Assembly: GCF_018991925.1 (NCBI RefSeq)
Contig: NW_024753884.1
Span: 28,951-92,950 of the forward strand
Origin: Homarus americanus
Taxonomy: Eukaryota; Arthropoda; Malacostraca; Decapoda; Nephropidae
Direction of reading: 5' to 3'
DNA: 64,000 bases
The notes beneath the pieces are model-generated. The model was given only the letters and a program-made list of their open reading frames with translations, was not told the origin of the DNA and made no database searches. This document shows, one piece after another, positions 21,696-31,761 of this stretch. How positions within the stretch are numbered: the stretch's first letter is position 1; each line of letters begins with the position of its first letter. Made by a program: the position numbers and the translations under genes.

Positions 21696-23768
21696 AAGGG
21701 AAATCTGGAATATTCATCCACAGCAAAGAAGGGATATGAGTTTCTCGTGTGTGATGGAAGAGGACCTTTGAAGTCAATGCTCAGTCTATCCATTGGTTGA
21801 GTAGCTTTGTTAAGGGTATTTTCAGTAGGCCTGTGAAATGTTGGCTTGATTTCAGACCTTTTTCACATCCTCCGTAGAAAATGGGAGGTTCTTTGTCCGG
21901 ACAAAATGAATCATTCTGACAACCCCCGGGTGGCAGAGCCCTTTATGGATGACAGTTAGGTTTGACAATGAGATGGCTCCGCAGAACGCTCGGGTGAAAG
22001 TGTCAGGAGCAACGTTGTCTCTACCTAGCCAATACCAAATGGAATAGCTAAAACAAGCAAGTTCGAGCCGTCACCCTTGTATCTTGTCATTCTTCACTTT
22101 AGTCCTTCTACGACTGTCCAGCATAAGTTCAACTGATCGCTGGTCAGTAACAATGGTGAAGTGCCGTCCCAACAACAGGTGAGACCACTTTCTCACCACT
22201 TCAATTATTACAGTCGCCTCCTTCTCAGCAGGAGGATAGTGAATCTCACTGCCAGATAACATCTGAGACATGAAGGCTACTGGCCGACCAGCTTGATTCA
22301 AAGTAGCAGACACTGCCACATCCGACGCATCACACTCCACAACAAATGGGATGGCATGGTCAATGCTATTTAGGGCAGCCTCCCCAAGCAGTTTCTTCAA
22401 GTCATCAAAAGCTGTGAGCGCTTCACGGTCTAGAAGAAAAGATTTAGCCTCGTAGAGAGGCCGTGCCTTGTCTGAAAACTCCGGGATCCACTTAGCGTAA
22501 TAAGCAAACATACCAAGAACATGTTGAAGAGCCGATCGGTTTGTAGGTGGTGGAAGTTCTTGCAGTGGTTTTAGCCTTTCAGAATCTGGTTTGGTTTGAC
22601 CATTTCCAAGTTGATAACCCAGAAGATTGATCGCTGTTGCTGATATTGTAGATTTGGATGTATTGAATGTCAGCTTCCTTTTCTCAAAAGCAGCAAGAAA
22701 TTTCTCAAGATTTGCGTCATGTTCTTTCTGATCCCGACCACCTATGGTAATTTTGTCAAGGCCTTTACAATTAGTGACACCAAATGGTACACGTGTGAAT
22801 TGAAACAGTCTGCCATTTGCTTCAAATGCTGAAAGGGTTTATCAGACTCGCTTATGCATAGTTGATGGTATGCGCTCTTTAGATCAAATGTTGAGAACAC
22901 GTGGTACTTAGCAAGAGTGTTGACCATGGTTTCAATGTTTGGCAATGGATATGCTTCGAGATTGGTGTAAATGTAGAAGAGTAGTCGATGCACATTCGTT
23001 TTCTGTGACAGCCTGAATCATCTCTTGCGATCACCACCTGTGCACTCCAAGGTGATGTACTTGATTCTATGATGCCTTCAGACAGTAAGCGTTGTACTGT
23101 ATTTCTTTGGTAATGAACTTTTGGTCATCGGGGCTAAACTTCCTAGATTTGGTGACTATCGGCTTTTCATCTCCTTGTATGTTTGCAAATAACAGTGGTT
23201 CTGACATACCTGCTGATGCCAGGCTACATACAGGCCTGTTACCAATGTTGGAAATCTTGAGCTCAGGTCTGGGTCCTCCATACTCTATGGTAACTGAGAA
23301 GTGTTGTTTTAGGAAATCTATGCCGAGAATAACATCACCACAAAGATTCTCAATGACGCCCAGACGTGTGTTTGGATAATGACTGTCATTCACATAGAGT
23401 TCCACCGTACATTCACCTATCACAGAAGCCGTTGAAGAAGACATTGCCAGGGTTATATTTTGGGAAGCGGGTTTGATGCGAAGCTTAAACCGATGGGCCA
23501 CTCTCTTGTCAATGAAACTCTCAGAACTTGCCGAAACAATAAGGCCGGAGATTCGTCTTCCATTTACCTTTAAGTTTGTAGCAGAGCAATTCAGGCAATG
23601 AGGAACAGCAGCTGAGATGACACAAAGAGTAGGAGATGAAATTGATGCCGTGACCTGTTTCTTACCCTTAGTCTGACAGACTTTTGCCCAGTGCCCTCTT
23701 TTTCCACATGAGCAATCACTATCCTTAGCTGGACATCTCGTCCGTAAATGAAGACTGCCACCACAAAA
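21696..23768 (-). pseudogene. Gypsy3 protease, RT and RNase H, multiply broken
   Basis: Minus-strand pieces in order: a second zinc knuckle CSCGKRGHWAKVC (about 23690-23730), a retropepsin fold (23067-23540) with VILGIDFLKQH, RT fingers and palm at 22742-22993 (YPLPNIETMV, STFDLKSAYHQL), then connection and RNase H at 22071-22511 (VVECDASDVAVSATL, PPAEKEATVI, IVTDQRSVELM). In the protease active-site loop I read LIVSASSES, where an Asp-Ser/Thr-Gly triplet is expected, so the catalytic Asp appears to be replaced by Val. RT lacks its DD motif region between 22510 and 22740 in an open frame. Several frameshifts and stops are present. Confidence 0.85.
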
Positions 23769-24431
23769 TCAACATCGTTTCTTAGTGGTCATACTAGCTA
23801 GTGTTGAGTCCTCAACTGGATGTATATCTTGTTGATTAGTGTGTGGTGACTTAACAGTTTCCCCCACACATCCTGAAGCTGCTGCAATGACAGGGTCTAG
23901 TGGCTGGAAGGCTTCCGAAGTACGCTGTGCAAGATCCAAGGCTCTAGCTTGATCAAAGGCTTGAGAGAGTGTGAGAACCTGATTTTCCAATAGACGTTGA
24001 TGTATATTTGCAGAAGACAGTCCGTTGATGAAGGCATCCCGTACTAACTCTTCACGATATTCTTCGGCCGTGACAGCTTTTAGAGTGCAATCTTTGCTGA
24101 GTCTGTGCAAGCCGCAAAGAAATTCATCCAGTGTTTCAGAAGGATGCTGACGTCTTGTGGCGAGCTGGTGTCTGGCGAATATCTCATTTTTCTTTTTCAC
24201 ATACACCTTTTCCAACACTTGTATAGCAGTTTCAAACTCTGTAGCATCAGCAAAGTATTCGTACACAGTAGCAGACGCATATTTTGTCAAACATCGTAGT
24301 TTGTCAGGCGCTCTGTCTCCACACTCATCAATAAAGTTTTCAAAAGTTTTATGCCAATGCTTGTATTCCTTCTCAGCAGCTGGGGAATTTGGATCAACAT
24401 CAAGCTTGTCGGGGCAGAGTATGCGTTCCAT
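23769..24431 (-). pseudogene. Gypsy3 gag, ended by a stop in the zinc knuckle
   Basis: I choose the ATG at 24431 (MERILCPDKLDVDPNSPAA), 29 bases inside the 5' LTR; an upstream frame extension runs into the LTR. The 221-residue frame includes EKEYKHWHKTFENFID, HPSETLDEFLCGLHRLSKD and LTLSQAFDQARALDLA, which are Gag capsid-like helices. It stops at 23769 after KKRC. On the far side the frame reads FCGGSLHLRTRC, so one TGA sits inside the first CCHC knuckle. Otherwise Gag would continue into the second knuckle and pol. Confidence 0.88.
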
Positions 24432-24460
24432 GTTGTTAGTAGAATATGAGTTGAATAAAT

Positions 24461-24618
24461 TGTCGTATGATATCAAACACCTTCAGTAATCAAGGCTTTA
24501 TTCAACTCGTAAATTCATATACATCTGCAACAGAACAAAACAAAACAAAACCCAATTAGAACAAGAGAACATTTAAAGTAAAGGTAAACACAAACATAAT
24601 TTATTCCATAATATGACA
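24461..24618 (-). repeat. Gypsy3 5' LTR
   Basis: A 158-bp intact LTR with TGTC...GACA ends, followed by the GTGGG duplication (24619-24623). On its internal side no TGG-type primer-binding site is visible; the sequence runs ATTTATTCAACTCATATTC. Confidence 0.95.
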
Positions 24619-24946
24619 GTGGGGAGGAGGATGGTGAAGCGGCGGCAGCATCTGACTGAGTGAGTGAGGGAATGAATCAGCTGGGCGAGTGGTTGGTTGG
24701 TTGGTTGGTTCTTTAAAAACATCGTGATTGTTAGTTGTTTCTTCTTGGCTTTGAAGTTTTTAAACATTTCCTGGTAGGGAACCAATGCCTGGGTGATTTC
24801 TTGGACCAAACAACCAACCAACCACGGCAGTACTCATCCACTTTCTTTAACTTGTCCAATATTTCAACTTTCTTTGTCAGGGTCATTATTGACTTCTGCC
24901 TTTTATGTTTCACTCCACTAGCATCACTAGCACTGACACCAGGCAT
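24619..24946 (-). pseudogene. Tigger C transposase remnant: N-terminus joined to C-terminus
   Basis: The frame starts at an ATG at 24946 (MPGVSASDASGVKHKRQKS) and continues IMTLTKKVEILDKLKKVDE, a CENP-B-type helix-turn-helix. At about 24830 it passes, after a frameshift, into ALVPYQEMFKNFKAKKKQ and QLTITMFLK (24714-24737), which looks like a Tigger C-terminal end with a PIP-box-like motif. The catalytic core is absent. A TTGG/CCAA-rich run (24690-24710) and a Pro/Ser tail reach the Gypsy3 boundary, and the tail resumes at 9902. Confidence 0.75.
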
Positions 24947-25119
24947 GTTTTATGGGCCATTTTCACACAGAAACACTAAAGTTTTGAGAGTACAACACAA
25001 GAGATGTTGCATCCCGGGCAATGGTTGAGCACAAACAGAGGGAGAGGAGACGCTGCGGGTGCATGGGGTGACTTGTTGTGCTGCGGGAGAAGCTCACAAA
25101 CTAGCAAGGGTTTACTGTA

Positions 25120-25536
25120 CTGTCATGAGAATTGACTGTAAGAGGGATTGAAAAGTAATGAAATTAGTAGCGAGCGTGATAGCTTATATGATCTTGAGGG
25201 TTTTTCAAACACAGCTAAGTTACTGCCATTTATTGACCTTTAACTTTACTTTATATTAGTTTTACAGGGGATGAGATTCGCACTATAGATAAAGTATGTA
25301 TAAATGGTGTCCTCACTCTACTGTGAACCTTGAGGTTGATTCCAGGACTGCCACCATTTTAACCATTCTACCCATCACATGGAGTTAGAAGCTAGTTATT
25401 GCCCCTTCAGCCATAACAGAGGGGATATTTCAACTTCACATGACTTAATTGTTGAAGCTTCTTCCAAAACTTCACTAATAAAACACTTTATGTACAGTAC
25501 AGTACTGTATCTTCATTTGACCCTCTTTTTTTTAAT
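25120..25536. other. No recognisable feature
   Basis: Moderately AT-rich sequence between Tigger C and Tigger E. It has a short ACAGTACAGTACTGTA palindromic repeat near 25495-25510 and no credible reading frame. Confidence 0.5.
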
Positions 25537-25826
25537 ACAGTCATGCGTTAGTTAACGCCCGACCGAACAACGTCCGATCGCATATACGTCCTTGCCCCCC
25601 AAAAAAAAATACTTCCGTGACGCCTGCTGGACCACCACTCCACAACCCCCTGACGGAGACACGATGATCCTCCCCATACTGGTCAGAAAATTGTGTGTTA
25701 AAGGAATATGCTTCCTTCCTTAGGCTTTTTTTAAGCATTTCCCTACATCTATTGAGGATAAAATCTTTCACCTACAAATTAACAATAACACATTTGCTGT
25801 TATCAGACATATCTAGTTGCCTCAAC

Positions 25827-25860
25827 AATTGCAACCCCAGTTGCAATTGGGGTTGCAATT
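25827..25860. repeat. Perfect 13-bp hairpin
   Basis: AATTGCAACCCCA (25827-25839) and its exact inverse (25848-25860) surround an 8-base loop, GTTGCAAT. It lies inside Tigger E. There is no poly-T run after it and no gene nearby. Confidence 0.85.
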
Positions 25861-27039
25861 TCAAATTCTGTGTCATTACTAAGGAATAGCTAAGTCTCTG
25901 GTGCACTCTAAGATTAAGAGAGAAAACGGACTCGTATGATGGGGGACCAAAAAAACATAGCTACATGTTTTGTGGACTACAGTATTAAGCGTACCCTTTT
26001 CATCACTTTGTAATAAACCTAGCCATGCCTATGTGTGTTTATGATATTTACCATAACATTATATATATATTTAGTGGGTCTAAATGGTCGTAAAATGGGA
26101 AACTTGGGGTTGGGTCTTGGGTGCCTGGAACCAATTAGAATAAATCCCATAGGTTCTGTACTTTCGTTATCGCATTTTTCGTTATCACGCACTCGGCGGG
26201 GTCCCATTTAGGCGCGATAACCAAGGGATGATTGTACTGTACTGTATATACTTGTGACACTGGCCAGTTGCTTCTGGTGTTATGGTACAGGGGTACCAAG
26301 TGACAGCACTAGGATCCCGCTTCCTCTATCAAGGAATAAACAATTAAAATTTAAATTGAAAAAAAAAACATTCAAATAATGGGACGTAGCGACCCTAAAT
26401 GGACCTAGAGCGGGCACAGTCACGTATGCATCGCGTATTCTTATAGATTGTGCTGCCAGGCGTACGTTATCTAGTGAATTTAGTCAATATTGTACAGTAA
26501 CAATGGACCTAAGTGCAAACCTGTATTGTACATGTACTAAATGATTACGGTACTAAAATTGTTATGTCTATTGCAAATATAGCTTGTTTATACAGGTATT
26601 CAAATAAATTACTATTTTACAAGAATCCCACCAATGTAAGTTATATTCATCCAGGTCGTTTGGGTGGCAAATTATGAGAAGAGCTTAGTCACTCTTAAGT
26701 AATGATAAATAAACTCGCAGGCAGGCCTTCAGCGCCAACTGTCAAATCTTATCTCAAATAAATAAACAAACAAACAAATGCCAGACATTCTGTCAGCTCC
26801 CCCCCCCCACTCCCCCTGCTCCCCCCTCTTTCCACACGCTCCTGGCTACTTCCCTCCTTGTGTTCCCAGACAAAAGATTGGTGATTTCTTTGTTTATTTT
26901 ATATAATATCTCGACTAAAGTTAGGATAATATAATTTGCATTGCTGAAATCCTTGCAAGACAGAGATTAATTTAAATATAAGGATCATATATTTTGCTCA
27001 AGATATAAACAATGTAATACATTAGTGTCAAATACTGTA

Positions 27040-27570
27040 CAGTGAGTTCTGCTATAACGCGTGTTTTGATAACGCGAATTTCCTCTAACGCGATTTATGA
27101 ATTAGGAACGATATTTGTATAACGCGAATGCTTGTTTGCTATAACGCGATTTTTGCTTACTATTTCTCCAATTTTGTGGTATTAATTGTGAATATGGTAA
27201 AGAAGAATATCTCCAAGAAGCGTTCTGGTGATAGAATTCCCGGTGATGATCGTAAAAGAAAGGATATAACACTTGAAGAGAAGCTCGATGTTATCAACCT
27301 CAAAATCACCCTTCTCCCCCATCAAGTTACATTCATATTTTTTCAAGGTAAAGTGTTACATTTACTTATGATTTCATTATTAGATATGAATGTAACATTT
27401 ATTTAGACTGTGCTATCCTTTGTGTTAGGCTAACTACTAAATTTTTTCGATTTCGAGTAATCTGCACCTAACCCTATTTTCTCCATAAGCCCTGTTATTT
27501 CTATTACGCGATTTTCTATAACACGATATTTTACAAGAACACAATTATCGCGTTATAGCAGAACTACCTG
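27040..27570 (+). mobile_element. Tigger I, 531-bp deletion derivative
   Basis: The TIRs are CAGTGAGTTCTGCTATAACG and (minus) CAGGTAGTTCTGCTATAACG, with TA at 27038-27039 and 27571-27572. The empty site is visible in the neighbouring repeat unit at about 28180 (TACTGTAGTACATTTATAA). TATAACGCGA-type motifs repeat four to five times near each end. It encodes only a transposase N-terminus. Confidence 0.93.
27194..27406 (+). CDS. Tigger I transposase, DNA-binding N-terminus only (70 codons)
   Basis: The ATG at 27194 starts MVKKNISKKRSGDRIPGDDR, followed by KRKDITLEEKLDVINLK, the first helices of a CENP-B/psq-type helix-turn-helix. After about residue 37 the frame runs into sequence not related to a transposase and stops at 27406. 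The catalytic core is absent. If made, the product would be at most a partial TIR-binding protein. A mutated copy lies at 2160-2275. Confidence 0.6.
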   Translation: MVKKNISKKRSGDRIPGDDRKRKDITLEEKLDVINLKITLLPHQVTFIFFQGKVLHLLMISLLDMNVTFI

Positions 27571-28955
27571 TAGTACATTTATAATACTGTATAAATTTTT
27601 TCAACTATTTTTGGGTAGATTTACATAAATTTCTTCATTTATTTTCATCCATTTACATGCACACACCATACTAAAATAAACGTAAAAGAAATAAATGACC
27701 TTAGTGCAAAGCTGGAGTGCACATGTACTAATTTGATTACGGTACTAAAATTGTTATGTCTCGTGCGAATTACTGCATGTTTATATTCAAATAAATCAGT
27801 ATCTTACAAGAATCCCAGCAATGTTAATTATATTCTCGTAGGTCATTTCACTGGCATTTTAAAATGAGAGAAGCTTAGTAGGACTATTAAATAAACACAC
27901 AGAGACCTTCGGCTCAAGCTGTCAAACATATCACCTCATAGCCCCCCCCGCCCCCCCCTCCCCCCCACCCCCTCACTGGCTGGCTCGGTCCCTCTCTCCG
28001 TAATCTGCTCAGCCGGGGGTTTATTTAGGCTTAGTTTTTATCTTGTATAATATCTCAGACTAAAGTTAGGAGATTATAATTTGCATTGCTGGTATCCTTG
28101 CAAGACAGCCAATAATTTGAATATAAACGTCCTATATTTTGCTCAAGAGATAAAAATTGTTGTACATTGGTGTACAGTACTGTAGTACATTTATAATATA
28201 AATTTTTTCAACTGCACTTTTGGGTAGATTTACATAAATTTCTTCATTTATTTTCATCCATTTACATGCACACACCATACTAAAAGAAACGTAAAAGAAA
28301 TAAATGACCTTAGTGCAAAGCTGGAGTGCACTAATTTGATTACGGTACTAAAATTGTTATTTCTAGTGCAAATTATAGCATGTTTATATTCAAATAAATC
28401 AGTATCTTACAAGAATCCCAACAATGTTAATTATATTCACCCAGGTCATGTCACTGGCTTTTTATAAGAGAGAAACTTAGTCACTTAAGAACTGATAAAT
28501 ATACAGGTACATGCGTTAGACCTTGGGCCGGTGCCAACTGTCAAATGTACAACCTCCCCTCCCCCCAAGCCCCCTCGCTCGCTCCCTCCCTCCCTCCCTC
28601 TCCCCCAACTGCCCAGCGTTGCTGGAATCCTTGTAAAACAGTGAATAATTTTAATATAAACGTCATGTATTTTGCACAAGAGATAAAAATTAATCGCCTG
28701 TATCACATTACAGTAGTGATTTACGAGTAAAAGTGTATATGTATGTATATAGTATTCCACATACACATAAGTATAAATACAAAGTTTATGTGATGATTGG
28801 ACAACGTCCATTTCGGTTAACGTCACGTTTCCAAGAACGTATCTAGGACGTTAACCGGCGCATGACTGTACTCACAACTTCTCAAGTCCCAGTGAAGTAT
28901 TTTGAAGATAAGAAAAAGGTTTTGTAAAGTATTAGATGTACAAGTGATATCTTCG

Positions 28956-29494
28956 TTACCCAGAACAACTGGTGCAGAGCACTTCTCGGAATGATAGATT
29001 TCTGGGTAACGAGACGACCCTCTCAAAGCTGGAAAAACTCCCTCCTCCCCAGAATTTTCTGGGTAACGGAAAAATGTTATTGGAAGTTCCAGAATGATGC
29101 ATTAATTCATCTCATAAAGTTGGAAAAAAATCCTTCACCCCCGGAATTTTCCGAAAATTTCCGGGTAACGAAAAAATATTCTTGAAAGGACCAGAAATTG
29201 TTAATTACATCATCTCTTGAACCCAGAAAAATATCTCCCATCCCTGGAATTTTCCAGGTACCGGAAATATTTCCTCGGAATTTCCAGAAAACGTTCCTGA
29301 TTTCCATCTCTCAAACCAGAAGAAAAAACTTCTCCATCCCCGGAATTTTCCAGAAAATGTGCCCCTCTGAAAGTCTTTCCTAAGGCCGGAATTTTCCAGA
29401 AAATTCCGGCTTTGAGAACTATTTTTCGAGAAAATTTTAATTTCAGCTATTGGAGAGTTCCGGGTTTGAGGGATTCCAGCTAATGGAGATGCTA
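28956..29494. repeat. CCGGAATTTTCC-rich repeat, copy 1
   Basis: The sequence starts GTTACCCAGAACAACTGGTG and is built from degenerate internal repeats of about 95-110 bp. Each has CGGGTAACGAAAAAATATTC, a CCAGAA block, ATCATCTCTCAAAC and CCCCGGAATTTTCC, many of them short palindromes. A shorter copy with the same order is at 39290-39620. There is no coding. It probably belongs to a MITE or satellite family of unknown type. Confidence 0.75.
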
Positions 29495-31761
29495 CAGGTA
29501 AACCTCGATAAATGATGGGGTTAGGTTCCTGAAGAACTCATCGCTAAATGAAATATCGTAGATAGGGAGCATTATAACATGAGGTTCAATGAGATACGTT
29601 CCCAGCCAGTCCTTAAACACATATGTATCACCAACAAAAAAAATCCTACACGACTACTATCAGTATAAAATTATTAAACAACATTCACCACATCCTGAGG
29701 AATAAGTCTGGTCATCACATGTCCTCTTCGAGGCTCAGGGTACTCTTGTAGGTGGAGTTGAGATGTCACTCAGACTCCCACACAGCCTCTGGGGAGTCTC
29801 ACAATGCTTCACAATGTCAGGTTTCACCTCAGAGACACAGTTGTCTTGGATTCCTTGGCCTTCCCAGACATTTTCAAAGTTACACTGCTCACTTTACAGT
29901 CACAAAAACAGAACAAAAGCACATGTCACAAAAACAGAGTGAATGATAACATAAAATCAGTGATAGTGGCCGACACTGCTCACATCATTTTCACAACAAC
30001 AGAGGCGAAGCACCTTACAGTCACAAAAACAGAAAACTTCACTTCACAGTCACCATAACACAGTTCATTCTAAACGTTAGTGCTATCCTGTCACTATAAG
30101 AAAAGAAAACACTAATGAAACACAATGTACGATGATGACCGATAATCATGGAACAATGCGATGGCAGGTTTACGATCGACAAAGAACCAAACAGAGGGCT
30201 ATAGTGCATGGGTTGGCTGTGTGGCTGCATGCGGGTAGGACTGACAATTGATGGTAGAGATGCATGGTGTATAGGGTTAAATATTGTTTCCTTATAAAAT
30301 TTCACTGACTTGACGTAGAAAAAATATAATTTGCATTGCTGGAATCCTTGTAAGACAGCGATTAATTTGAGCACTATATACAACCCATATACAGTATATT
30401 ACACTAGAGATACGGTAAAACAAAATTCCGACCAATGGATATTCAATGAATACAGTAAAAGTCCAAAAATCCGGATGCCAGAAATCCGGACCACCCGAGA
30501 ATCCGGACTTTTCGACCCTCGTTAATTCAGACCCTTTAATCCGGATTTCGGATAATTCGGACAAATCTGAACCTTTTTTTTTAAGATTTGTAGGAATATT
30601 ACCTACGTGGACCTTAAGCTAAAATGCTGGTCCACCCACTGTTGGGATAAAACACCAGCGTCTTTTTGGTTAAATGTAACATCTCCACCACTAGTGTGGG
30701 GGGGGGGGATGCAACTTTTAGCTTCAAACATGAAAAATATTTACCATTTACTGCCAGTAAACAATGGAAACGTAAAATATGTACCAATTAGTAATGAAAA
30801 GTTGTGCAGTTCCTTCAGCAAATGAAGCTCACCAACTTACAATAGGCTAAATTACCTTACAACGTGTTTTCAGTAGTCTATGTTGAAGTTCTTAGCACAG
30901 TCTAAGTTATCATATATACGGTATCACAGTTCTCATTGATCTACAAAAAATACCGGTAATAAAAACCTTTTCGATATTTCACACTTAATATAATACCTGG
31001 TAATCTACTTCAACCTCCTATTGTTTACAATGACGCATGACGCACCACCAGCTGTTGAGTATCAGCTAGACGGTACACGTGTTTTTCGAATCGTTTTCAG
31101 TTAAAAAACTGTTACATCACATGTATATTTTACCTTAACTGTGCCTGAATGAATATATTCTCGGAAATAAATAGTAGTTTTGCTGAAACGTGATATATTT
31201 TAATGTAAAATAGGATAAAATACATGACGAAAACAAAAGATTTTACCTGACCTTCCGATGTTCAAGAGAAGTTACTCGTTTTTTTAATAGTTTTTGGTTA
31301 AAATACTGTTATATTACAATGGTATTCTATTCATACTGTGCTTGATATAATGCATTCACGGAAATGTAATATTTTTGCTGAAATGACGTACGTATTACAG
31401 TGGAAAGTGGGATAAAATCGTGACGAAAACAATGACTTTCACTTTCTTTCGTTCAAAAGATGTTACCGTAATCGCTTTACGATTGGTTTTCAGTTAAAAA
31501 GCTGTTGTATTACAATAATATTCTATCCTAATTGACTTGAATAAATGCTACGATACCATATTTCTGAATATTTTCATTAAAATCCATCCAAATCATTTTC
31601 CTTGTCATCGCCTGCAGCACCAAACAGCTTCTCCCAGTCCTCTCCTTGAACAGGGCTAGAGGGTACGTGTTTTTCGGATTGTTTTCAGTTAAAAAACTGT
31701 TACATCACACGTATATTTTACCTAAACTGCGCCTGAATGAATATATTCTCGGAAATAAATA

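Larger units (their letters stand above)
9903..24618 (-). mobile_element. Gypsy3, Ty3/gypsy element split by Tigger B
   Basis: The LTRs begin TGTCGTATGATATC and end CATAATATGACA on the plus strand (TGTC...GACA termini). The target duplication GTGGG is present at 9898-9902 and 24619-24623. The element runs on the minus strand. Its 5' LTR is intact at 24461-24618. Its 3' LTR is cut in two (9903-9963 and 20816-20909) by Tigger B. The internal region, 20910-24460, is about 3.55 kb and holds gag and pol remnants. Without the insert the whole element is about 3.86 kb. Confidence 0.95.
9691..25117 (-). mobile_element. Tigger C deletion derivative, outermost host of a four-level nest
   Basis: The right end (minus strand CAGTAAACCCTTGCTAGTTT) stops at 25117 and is followed by TA. 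Inside it, 24731-24946 encodes a transposase N-terminus fused to a C-terminal end. The left fragment (9691-9902) reads on the minus strand as a low-complexity acidic tail ending SDPDDDPPMLQ, about 9830-9860, like Tigger C-terminal tails. Gypsy3 separates the two parts with a GTGGG duplication. The left TIR is lost next to the minisatellite. Without the insert the element is about 0.7 kb and has no catalytic core. Confidence 0.7.
26505..28700. repeat. Three tandem units of about 610-670 bp inside Tigger E
   Basis: Anchors such as TTACGGTACTAAAATTGTTA recur at about 26545, 27740 and 28340. Units two and three are 610 bp apart. Units one and two are about 670 bp apart once the Tigger I insertion is subtracted. 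Each unit has a TTCATCCATTTACATGCACA block (units two and three), an ATTCAAATAAAT...ACAAGAATCCCA block and its inverse-like TTGCATTGCTGGAATCCTTG block, plus a C-rich spacer. Confidence 0.8.
25539..28868. mobile_element. Tigger E, non-coding, with large tandem repeats and nested Tigger I
   Basis: The left TIR CAGTCATGCGTTAGTTAACG and the right TIR (minus CAGTCATGCGCCGGTTAACG) are flanked by TA (25537-25538, 28869-28870). The motif GTTAACG recurs near both ends. No transposase can be read. The interior holds three tandem units of about 610-670 bp (from about 26505), C-rich spacers (26800, 27945, 28560) and, at about 26160-26233, what looks like the end of another TIR element (GCGCGATAACCAAGGGATGA). 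The span could be one element or two related ends that bracket other insertions. Confidence 0.65.

Noticed and set aside
9691..25117. One composite element rather than a nest
   Set aside because: Each inner element has its own TIRs or LTRs and its own target duplication, and host sequences rejoin in order after removal.
25827..25860. Rho-independent-type terminator
   Set aside because: The organism is eukaryotic, there is no U-run and no gene upstream.
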